Assembly: GCA_008931825.1 (NCBI GenBank)
Contig: QXVZ01014534.1
Span: 1 to 36,003, forward strand
DNA length: 36,003 nucleotides
Source of the DNA: Phallusia fumigata
Lineage: Eukaryota; Chordata; Ascidiacea; Phlebobranchia; Ascidiidae
Direction: 5' to 3'
Shown here piece by piece: positions 20,598-32,500 of this stretch. Position 1 is the first letter of the stretch. The number at the start of each line of letters is the position of its first letter. The notes under the pieces are model-generated. The model saw only the letters and a list, made by a program, of their open reading frames with translations. It was not told where the DNA came from and did not search any database. The translations under genes were made by a program, and so were the position numbers.

Positions 20598-23500
20598 GTG
20601 AGTTGTCTAAAAGAGTGTCCAAAGTGGAGCTCTTTTCAACCAGTATAATAGTTTGATTGCCTCCAGTATCAAACTTGTTCGGGGAAAATGTCCTAGTTTT
20701 AATGTACACATGGGCACAAACCTAACTCACTGAGAATTGAACCTCTGAAGAAGAGGTAAATTTGAATAGATGTTCTTTGTTACCGCTTCTTATTTATAGG
20801 TTATATCTATTTTTTTGGCAGGAACATACTGGCCCAAATACTTGTTAAAAGCGACATGCTTTATTCATTAAACGTTTCAGCAAGAGCTCATGCCATCTTT
20901 AGCGATTAAGATATGAACAGATCTTTATTTAGCGTTTCGAAATATATTATTTTTTAGGCAGTGATTTGGTGCCAATGCATTCCGTTGTCAAACCAGGACA
21001 ACATTTCACCTATACGTGTACATCAGCTGGAAGCGAGGTGTGTATGTTTATCACATATTTCCCAACTTGCCACTGCAAAGTTGGTCCTAAAAATGTTGTA
21101 GGATACTGAGTGTTATAATGTTGCTGCCAGGCATTGCATAAATTTATAAAGGCTCTTCTGGCAAACGATGTTTTTGCGTACCGACGTTTTGACATCCTAT
21201 TCAGGTCGTCTTTAGCGGGGTAATTAACACTGAACGCGCAAATATATCACACCACGAGTGTTATTTACCCTAAGGAAGATGACCGGAATAGGACGTTAAA
21301 ACGTTGATACGCAAAAAATACGTTTGTCAGAAGAAAGGATCTTGTGTTCCAAGTTTAAACTCGCTTGTTGTGTCACCTAAGTTTAAGCCCCACATCCATC
21401 AGCAAACTTCTAGAGCGAAAAACCAAGTTCAAAGCGTTGCCTGTTTTGGGGCAAATGTTGTAGGTCGCGGTTTGCACCAAACATGACGGAAAGTATTTGA
21501 CCGAAAAGCACAAGTTAGCGCTTTTCGATTTGTGGTTTTCGATAGCTTTGAAATGCTTACGCTGACTCAGTGCAACTCTCTACCATCGTTGTGAACTTGA
21601 CCGTCGAAGCGAAAAACAAGTCGTCCTGTAGAACCTTTGCTTACCACAAGAAAACACGTTGAATTTCTCCCATTCAGCAGGAGTTAACTGCGCTTCAGCC
21701 ATTCTTTTCCCGTGTTTGACGCTGCCAAAGCGAAAATTTCAAAATATCCACACGACTCGCATGATTTTTGCTCCTGTTCCAAAAAAATCCATGCAGTCCG
21801 CGCCCAATTTTAGGAATTATTATACATCAGTATTTACGTCGATAAAATCTGAAGCAACACAAACGCACAGATACATAATACCACGAAGATAATTCCATTC
21901 GATAGCAACCCAACTCCCAGGCTCAAAATTCCCGCTTTCTTCATCGCCATCACTAAACCCCCTGTTGTTGAAAAAGAATCATCATCTCGTTCGTATTCGA
22001 CTACAATCAACATGAAACCAAAACTCCTTTCTTTCTTTGAAGTCCTGTTTTTACCCTAAATGGCCCATTTGGTTCCATTAGGGCCCATTTTAGGCACTAA
22101 GCCGCATGTTTCCTTTCGCATTTCTATATATATGCTTTATATTTCAGCCCATGCAATGGACAATCGGTGAAGTGGAATTTCCAAGCAGTACAGTAAACGG
22201 AACCTCGCAATCGGTAAACTATTATTACTTTTTGCTTATCAGTCGGTGCGTTTTGCGTCATTACATCTTCGAACGTTTCGCAGTGGTAAATTCCTGACTT
22301 GCAAAACTTGTCGTCACAGATCGCGTGTTTCTTCGAGCCAATGGGAGCGGGAGAACTGAAATCGCTTCACTGCAAGGCGGCTTCGGGATCATGGGCTGAG
22401 GCAAGTGTCTTGTTTACCTAACCCAATTCAAGTTAAAACTTGCACATGGTATATACTTGGGATCGATTTGTTGAGATGCCGACTGGCTGGCAATGACGGC
22501 ACATAAAGTGGGATAGAAAAGTAATTGTGTAGCGGAGTCGATATCCTTTAGTTGGGCTTATTATACTACACTTTTGGGGATGGCAGAACTCGGTTAAACA
22601 CGGAATTTAAAAAAACAAAAATTCAGTAATTTCACAGATGGCAATTGAAACCAAACAACGTTACTCACCAAATCACTTTTCAACACACGTAAGGGAACTA
22701 AATGACTGTGATGGGGATTTGACTATACGACACCACTGCATTTTTAGCTGTCTTTTCTCTCAGCATGTCCAAATTGTTAAAGCGCGTTAAAAACATTGTC
22801 CACTATTCACGGACCTACTCAACAACTTAATGATGAGATGGCTGGTCCATACTCTGCTCTCAAAGAACAAAAAACTGGTGACAGGGATTGATTTTAAAAA
22901 CAGGAGCGTTAACATTGAAAGCTCATAACTGCTCAGTGCCTTCAAATTTTGTTTTACAGACATAAAACTTAAAGGTATACAATCATGCGTCCAACGTACG
23001 TCTGTTATATAGAGCAAAAACAACCCACCGCTGACAAAGTGTTGTACTTGATTGCAGCTGGAAATTACAAATTAATTTAAACTAACATGCCATATGTGGA
23101 ACCTATTGTTTTCACAGAAGTCAATGCCGGGAGAAGGGAGCCTTCAGTTGCCAGTAACTTTGTTCGCCATTCCAGACAACTGCATAGCGGACGGGGTGAA
23201 ACTCGGCGCCGATATTCACGTAGCAAGTGAGTTTGTCGCTGTATGTTTTATTTTAGCAAATAAAGATTATTTGCTGACTCAAACGCCGAGGGTGTAAGAC
23301 AAGCTTTGGACAAGGAGGCATCTAAAAAATTTACGAAATTCCTTCGCGTGCCCGTTTTGGCGATGTCTACAAACTTATTGACCTTTCGGCAGTGCCACCC
23401 GTTAAGCCCAGCAACGTCTCCTGTCTGTTGAACGGCAACAAGGAAATCTGGTGCCGGTGGGGAATCCCCGAACGCGAGGAGATTGGAAACAAGCTTCATC

Positions 23501-26500
23501 GTTACAGCACCAAGTATAACTTGACCGTCCGTCCGCTGAACAGGCAAGTCTACAGATTTTTTGAAAAAGGCCGGAAATGGTCAAGAATTAAATGAAATAT
23601 GGGCAGAAAAATACCCACGCATTACACTAGTGATTCTGCACGAATGGGTGATACCGGCATGTGCATATTAACAGGGTAGCTGGCGGGTAGATAGTTGAGC
23701 CTGTAAATGCTGTACAGTAAAAATGTTTTATAGGCTAGATCCAACAAAATAGGTAAATTTTGTCAAAAGATTTTGTTAAAATGTGGGGAACGGATATTGT
23801 GGGTAATGAGGGAAAAAATGTTCGGAACCTCAGTAATACAAAAAGCTGTGGTTGACCTTGTCTAATTAAGCATGCCGACCTATTTAACAGTTTCTCAATG
23901 CAATTCCGGTCAAAAAAGTAGTCTTAAAGCTAAAAATCTGCGTTCGGCCTAAAGCCTAAGTTGCAGTAAACCACCACCACGATAATTGAAAACTGATAAA
24001 ACTTTTAACAGTTATTTCAAAAGCGAGGAAGCCTTGGTGTGTACCACAACCCGCGGAGCCAACTTTTGCAAGTTCAGTGCTCGATTTTCGATGCTATTAG
24101 ACAACCTAAATGTGACGGTGACAGGTTGGAACGAGCTCGGGACAGCTTCTGCCTCAATTGTAACGATGGTTGCCCGTAAGTCTCCGTTAGTTTTTAAAGC
24201 TGTGATGCCACATTGTGTATTTAAACCAGGGCTTGGCAACAAACGGCCCGCTAAAGGAATCGTCCGGCCCACAGCCACTCTTATAAGAAAAGCTACTTTA
24301 TGGGTATGAACACAGCTATGTGCCAGACTGTACCGTGCCAGACTGTATCTGTGCACATGCGTCAATAAATGATTTTCACAAGAAGGTTATCTGACAATAA
24401 CGTAGCAAGCCCAAACGTTTGGGATGGGACAAATATTTCCAAGGGCAACCTACATAATGTACAACTTCGAGATTTTTTTCAAGGGTAACCCATCTTGATG
24501 TACAATTTACAAGAAATTTTGAAGGGGGAGGGCATGGCCCCTTTCGCTCAAATTGGCTACGCCCATGTTATCTGACTACAATACTTCAAACATGCAAGTT
24601 TTGACAACATCATAAACAGTAAATAGAACGTAATTGTAAGGGGAAAATCAGTACGACCCGCTTAGCCTTGCTGATCTTGGTTTTGGCTAGCAGCTCAGTA
24701 AAGATTACCGACTCCTGATTTAAACCAAAATGTTGCTTACAGGAATGACGGAACCCCTGACGAAATTTGTTGTCACCAATTTTCAGCCTCAAGACTTACG
24801 AAGCGCTAACATACAAATCGAAATCAATAGTTATCCGCCGTATAGATGCTACACATATCACTATGAGGTATAGCAGTTTGCTTGAAAGTTTTTTGATGCG
24901 ACGTCTTTCGAAAAGTTATTTAGACAAAGTACTTACTGATACAAAAGCTGTTTAGCTAAAGAATTATTATGCAACGCCCTTAGATGATTTAAACGGCGCA
25001 GCAGGGCGTCTTGACGCACAGCTTGAGAATCACGCAGGGAAAACTTTAAGGCTAATTCACACCAAATGCGTCTACCGGTTTGCGGTACGGTTTTTTGATC
25101 CCCCGGCAAGCAGCGGGGCACTTACACCAGCCAGGACCAAAGTGTTTTATGTTTGATAGATAGACTTTGGTCCCGGCTTGTGTAAGTGCCGCGCTGCTTA
25201 CCGCGAGATCAAAAAAGCGTGACGCAAACCGGTAGACGCATTTGGTGTGAATTAGCCTTAAAGTTTTCCAGAAACGTCGAAGAAGTGTTAATTTATCTGT
25301 TAACGCCATAACGCACGATGTAGTTCTGAAGTGACGAACGTCCCTGGGAAGTTGTGGTTTGGTGCAATTGTATTTTTATTGAGCAAATACTTACATACGT
25401 CGAATCCCTTAAAAAAACAATGTACAGTTACAACGCCATGTTGCCCAAACCTCAACCCAAAATCTTAGAATCGTCGTCGACATGTTAGCTCGACGCTGTA
25501 ACTGTTTCAGCCATTAGAAAATTTAAAGTTGTTCTAAAGTTGCAGGTCCAATACTCGAAACTATCCGAAGCGCACATAAAGATCCAGCAGCGTGAGACGT
25601 ACCCGATTTGGGAGGAATGGAAAAAATACGGGTTGGAGGCGATGAGTTTGCGACGAAAATACGAAGACTTTCGGTTTTGGCAAGGGTCCCATAACTTTAC
25701 TAACGACACTTGTCATAATAAAGTAAGTGTTTAGTAATTTGTTTAATACAAGAGCCTGCATATTAGTTTTTTTGCCTCCTTTACTTTGCGTCCGCAACGA
25801 TCCCGAGCCCGAAGTACATTAAACCGTTTACCCCACCTTTTGCTGGTCAAAAACGGTAAAGGTTGTCGATAGAGCCATTTTAACGCAATGTGCTTGCCAG
25901 CGACAGTATTTCCAAACATTTAACCTCAGTAAGTTACGCATGAATAGGCCTGTGCTGCAGCAAGCTTCACAGGCAAGGCACTGTAAATTGGCAATTGCCT
26001 TGTCACCTTTTCGTTCGCCACCCGCGCAGGTCACAATCCCTGCCCCAGGCAACATGACAGTGGCTGTGAGGGGTAGACTGCTTTACATCGACCAGTTTTA
26101 CGCCTACTGGAGCAGCTACACTGAAACGAAGGTTCTGCGAACACAGGCCACTGTGCCACAAAGAACCCTGTTGACTGCTCTGTGGATTGTAAGCGGTATG
26201 TAAAGGGAGTGGAAATGTTTGGAGGTGTCTGTCAGAAATTATACCAGGGCTGTGGCTGACAGTGAACTTAACTTTGAAACCACCGCTAGGCTTGTTAAAT
26301 GACTCGTGCCAGTTGGACTCATTTGCACCAGTTTGTTAGACACAATAAACCAACCATTTTCTTGCACCTTGTTCAGAACATCTGCAGGGAGAAGACGACA
26401 TTGCAATCGTATTGTGGAAAACGGTAAGTTCACAAGCTGTGTGTAGATTACTTTCGGCAAAGCAGTAGTTGCCTGCCTGCAGTTGTACTTGTAAAGCCAT

Positions 26501-29500
26501 GTTTAAATGTCGTTTTGGGGGGTCTTAGCAACTTGGGTTGGCATCAGAAAGTGTTGGATCAATTAATGGACACTGTTTGTTTGATAGTTTGGCTTCAAAT
26601 GTGCCTAAAGGAGCTTTTAAAGCAAAGTCATTGAGCGCAATGTATGATACCCATTTCAGTAACACCCAAAGTGGTTCTGACTTATTCAGAGTTTGGTACA
26701 CGTAAATGTATAGTTGTAGGATGTCCCCACGCGCAATGTATACAACTGAAGTTGTCACGTGGGTCAACTATCTATGTCACAGCACTAAAAAGGAGAAAGT
26801 TGTCTTTAAACTAGCGTAAAATGTTGAAGAAATATTAGCATAACAAACATAGACAACGGTGACAACGGCTAACCGATCATCTCTTTTTAAAACGTTTCTC
26901 TCGTTATGTTTTCCAGCCTAAGCTTGAAAAGTACCGCAACGTGGCTGTGAGGGAATACATCGTGAACTCTTCGTGCCCCAAGTAAGTTTGCAAAAACACA
27001 TTTCCAGGAGTTTTTAGTGCGGAAAATGTGCTTCAAGTGCGTTTTTGTGTGCCCTAAAAAGGACACCTGTAACCAGGATTTTGGGATTTTATGGTTGGGT
27101 GAAAACGTGGTTTAGCTTAGCTTCTCGTGTTAATTCAATTTGCGTAAGGGGGTAGCGCGCTAAAAAGTGAAGTTTGTACCAGTGACTGAATATGCGAAAC
27201 CAAGTGCAGCCACCAGGAATTGGATACACAAAATCACCGTTCACGCCGTTAATGCAGGACTTTAAAAACATCTAACTTTGTAAGGCTGCGTCTCTGGTGA
27301 CTCATGATATTGCAATGATAGACCATGGGTGGGCAAACTTGTTCAATAGAAAAGTCACTTGCGGAAAACCACAACCACCAGCGAGCCGCAAAATCAGTTT
27401 GTACAGTAGTGTCAATACAAATACAATAAGCAACAGCTATAGAAACAATACAAACACAATATATTAGGGTTTTTTTATTCTTTGTAGCTGTTACAATGCA
27501 ATGTTATATCACAGTGTGTATAAAATTGATGCATGAAACAAACTTCAAATATAAGGTAACAACTCTATCAATTTGGGGGGTTACTGTTCAGCTAGAAGAG
27601 CCACAAAAACTATCCCCGCGAGCCGCATACGACTCGAGAGCCGCGGTTTGCCCACCGTTGTTATTGACAAAGGTTTGACGAACTCACTTAACGCTAGAGC
27701 CGCATGCGATAAACCCAAACTATAAATAGCCATACCACAAAAAATTAAACTTTGCAACCAGGGAGTCGAACCGGAACTGAACCCGAACCCACGAACCGGT
27801 TTAAGCGGTTTATTTCGTTAAACATGAACCGAACCCGAACCTTTAATTTAATTTTCTTAAAAACCCGAACCGGAGCTGAACCCCATATTTCGTTTGGCAT
27901 TGAACCTGAACCGGAATCGAACCAGTAAAAATGAAGTCAGGTAAATTCAAGGAACTTGAACGTTGGCTTTAGTGGTGGTGCAGTAAAACAGGAAGTAGCT
28001 AGAACAAACGTTAAACTAAAGGGGCATTTAAACCGGTTCCAAAACCGCAAACCGGTTCGGACCCGTTAATTTGTCCGAACCGGAACAAAACCGGAACCGG
28101 AAAATATTATTTTCATAAAACCTGAACCGAAACCGAACCTCTAAAAACAATAAATAGCGAACCCGTACCGAACCTGAACTCATATAACAAGCGGTTCGAC
28201 TCCTTGTTTGCAAGAAAACTTAATTCAGATTGGTTTAGATATAAATGCTTCGACAATGACGACAAACCAAAAACTAGCCATGCAAAGAGTTACATACATA
28301 GGGCCGCATAGGGCCACAGACATTACTTCTTTATACGTTACCAAACTGTGGTGGATAATATATAAGCCGAATACATTGCAGAGCAACTACCGCAGTTGGC
28401 ACTTCTCTCACTTCTTGCAAGGTTAGCGTTTCTGGAAGAAACGAAATCGGTGATTCAGATTCAACGGATGTGGTTTTACGAAAAGGTAAATAAGTCTTTT
28501 GCCTCAGGAAATGCCCCCACTTTAAGTGGTACTTCATGACACTTTCATAAGCATACCGTTTTTAGCGATCTTTTCTTTTTAAGAATTTAACGTTCCATGT
28601 CAACTTAAAAATTAAATGTTTGAAAAGCTTCAAGTTGCACGCCTAATACTTAACAGGTTTTTGAGGCTTATGCCATACCTCGTTGCAGAGCTTCCAGCAT
28701 TAATCCACCAAATGGTCGCTTATTTTTTTTTTATACTCTACGAAGCCTTTGCGTTACGAAGGTATTTTGACGTTGTGGGTGTTTTTATGCCATTGCTGTG
28801 TTGCTATGTTTTCCTTCATGTAGAGAAATGAACTTAACGCAAAAAACACAAGACAAGGTCAAGATTAGCAGCTGGGTAGACATAAAATTGCCTTTTTTCG
28901 AACAGACCTACAAAAACTTCAAAATCTTTCGTTGGAGGTGGTTGATTCGACAACTGCTGTCATACACTTTCAGATGGACTGCAACAACTGCACACAAGTA
29001 CATCGCATTTACTATTTCCGTCTATTTAGGATGGCACAAAACGTATAAATCGAAACTGTCAATCAAAGAGGAACTAGCAAAAAAATAAAAATAGAAATAT
29101 ATGCTATGATAAGCATAGATATAATATGAAATAAACTGAAGCTGTTATAGTTTATCGGTAACTGGAATCGTCGCTATTTGCCATCCGTGGTTCAGGACGA
29201 TTTTTACACTTACATATATCTACTTTTAAAAGCGTGATCAAGAGATTTTGTGGTTAGATTTCAGACGGTATGTTGGAAATTTTCCTTTGGCCGGTGAGCG
29301 CTAACAATTACAACTTGAAGTCTTTGGCAAACCAATTACAATCCGACTTCCGAAACAGGTGACTACNGAAAAAATCGTAGTTCCTTCAAATAACGCTAAT
29401 CAATTATTGACTAAATAAAAAAATTAAAAAAAAACAAAAAGTAACTAAAATTCTTTTTTTGTTGAAACATTTCGTTTCCAAGATGCCAGCAAGATTTTAA

Positions 29501-32500
29501 TTCCAAAGTCTGCACAAAATAAAATTGTTTTGATATTCGGGCTGTGACGCAATATGTTTATTAAAAACAATTTCCGATCAAAACGGGAACGAATGTATAT
29601 TTTCACACACGACATTTATGTGCAAATATGGCGTTCGCACACGTGTGTATTGGACGGTGTAAAACGCCCACATGTTTACACATCACTCAATCACGCCAAA
29701 TGACAATTAATCATACGGTTGCAAACATTGTTACCGCAGATTTCGGGCGACGGGAAGTGCTACATCTAGTAATGAGTTGCCGACCAAACTTTCGCAACTT
29801 CGCTCACTGACAGTTCCATATGTCAGGTAAGGGAGATACATGTCATTTCACTGTTTCCTCTCTCAGGTTTGTCCATCAATTTTGGGCATGCGGTAGCCTA
29901 AAAAGTTTAAAAAAATTTTATTCTCACGTACGTAGCGCATGAAAAGTTTGTTATTGATTGCAAATCAACCTTTACAAACTAAACAAATCAACCTTTACAA
30001 ACAAGTATTTTTTCGATTTGAATGAAACTTTTACAGGCAATGAGTGTTAGGGTCTGTCACTATTCGGTGACAAAACCCTAGTGGTTGTGCTGCATATCCC
30101 TCTAAAGTGTTCAATCTGTTAAACTATTTCCGATAAATATTAGGTTGAAATTTTTAATAGATTTTCAATCGACTCGGTGTATTTTCTTCTTTATTCTGTT
30201 AAACCCTATTGCCCGGTAGCTATCCCGCAGCTGGAAAACGTGGGTCTAATTATCCAACAATGACCTAGAATGAAATTTATATGGCTGTTGGGGCATGGTC
30301 TGTTTTTATTTTATTTGGTCGTATAAGCCAGGCGGTTACCCCACGAGCACTCCCAAAGAGGCGAAGTTATTAAACAGCTTAAGAATCTTGAATTGATCGC
30401 GGCAGTTTTGATTTGGGCTCACATTATAATGTGATCTTAACTACAGGTCTGGCCGCACAGCAGAGTACAAGTCCCAGGTGACTTTTGCTTTCAAGAAGTT
30501 TACTGCTTACAAATTCGCCGTCGCACTCAAGTTCGGTGAAAGAAATGTTTCTCCAGCCCAAGAACTGCAATCAGCTTATTTCTTCACCACAGCTGGTAAA
30601 TTGACAACAGACTTGGTATTTCTCTCATATCGTGTGTCCATTTACACCTTGTGTTTTTAGCGCCTAAAGCCGAGCCGCATGTGAAGTTGAACCGAATTAC
30701 CGACGACACTATACAAGTGAGCTGGAGTGATCCTAGGCCTGGTCAGTGGCGCGGAATGACCCAGGGTTACACAATATACGTTTCTGACGACAAAATGTGC
30801 GGAAGAAAAACAAGAAACCCCCGCGTGGGCAGCAATTGCAAAAGTACGTTGTAAAAAAAGCTATTTTGACTAAGATTATGTTTTAATGGAACAATCTCTC
30901 AGCCTAAATGTATATAAACGAACATTAGATTAAGTAGTTAACTTTCAACATGCAAAACAAGGTACAGTTTGCTGATGCAAAGCAACAGGAACGATACGTT
31001 TCGGATTTAGCCCCACGTTTTACTCAAAAATTTTTTGATGCGACGCCTTAGCAAAAGTTGGTTAGACTTATGACGCACTAGCGATAAGAATTTAATGAAG
31101 TAGCGATAAGAAACGCACCTTATAAAAGTTGTGTTTCGTCTAATCTTGGTAAAGAAACAAACGCACTAGCGATAAGAAACGCACCTTATAAAAGTTGTGT
31201 TTCGTCAAATCTTGGTAAAGAAACATCCTTCAACGCACTTTGAAACGAGAAAAATTAAAACAAAGCATCAGGGCGCAGCAATGCACAGTTTGAGAACCAA
31301 GTGAAACTTGTTCGTTCTCCTTTAGCTAGTGTGATGTTTTTTCCCTGTGTTTGGTTGGTTGCTTGACTGTTCCCTTGGTAAATTGTTTTCCGACGTATCT
31401 GTGGTTGTAAGTTTATCCACGAAAATCAACCACGTTACTGGATGACTTACAGTTTTCGTCGGCTCCGGTATCATGCCTATTAGGTTTCCACAGGTATTGA
31501 TCGCCACCGCCTTTGTATTTTGCAACGGCGGCATGTCTTTGTCTAAAAATACACGCCCTGTTGTTTTCGCTTTGACTCCTAATACCTCAAATGTTTAACT
31601 TTACCCCCAGAAACCTGCCCGTCACCTCTACGAGTCGAAAACAAGCCTCTTCAGCTGGGTGGCCCCGGGGAAATTTGGAAGTTCCAACAAACAGGTACCG
31701 CTAAACTATTTTTTTGCAAGATGATTGTGGTTATCGCATTTGCTCTTTCCTTGTACGGTTGTGGATTCTAGTAATTTCTTGTGTTTTCTTGAAAAGCTCA
31801 TTCTGACCCCAATTAAAGTCACCAACTTCAAAAAAACAAAAAAAAATTAAATATTATCCAACGGAGCTGCATTGTGAGCATAACGCATTTATGTGTTATT
31901 TTCCCCACTGAGGACAAAATGAAACACGTATTTTGTGTCAAAAAATTAGTCATTCATTAACAGACAAGCGCCTAAGGTCCTTCTACACACTCAGAAAAGT
32001 CCAATACAGTTGACAATCGTGTTTGGAAATAGATTCAAATTGACATTTTAGTACAAGACAAAATTTTGTTGAAAAGACCAATTTCGGATTCCATATGGAG
32101 TCTGGCATTTTGACACATTTGAACAGCCACACTTATTCATGTCACCAAGCAACACATCCAACTCGATGTGTGAGAACGCGTTATGTGGTGAAGGGAGTAG
32201 TCTGCAGCGAAATACCAAAGGCAGCGGTAGAAGCGCTGTTTGTGATCAACGCCCTCTATCTGTTGGCTACACTAAGTCACCAGTAGCACTTACAAGGCCT
32301 TGATAAGCGTAAACTCGGTTAAACAAAAGAAACCAAATGACTCAACCCACATATCCTAAGCAAAAGGAACCGCTACTGACAAACTGCTGGCACCACCAGC
32401 CTCCGTTTCACTGTGCGTGATGGTGGCTACGCGAGCTGAAAACTTCTAGAGGGTGGGGTAAAGTGTTACGGGTGGTTTACGACACTGCCTCTTAAATCAG

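Noticed and set aside
26388-26423. Shorter version of receptor exon 11 using CTGCAG|GGA
   Set aside because: It is in frame with an earlier exon 10 donor, but the longer pair gives a better polypyrimidine tract and restores residues expected at the start of gp130-like domain 4. It may still be a minor form.
28822-29088. Open frame of about 89 codons in receptor intron 12
   Set aside because: It is basic and open but has no recognisable domain, no splice context and no repeat homology; it is compatible with chance in AT-rich sequence.
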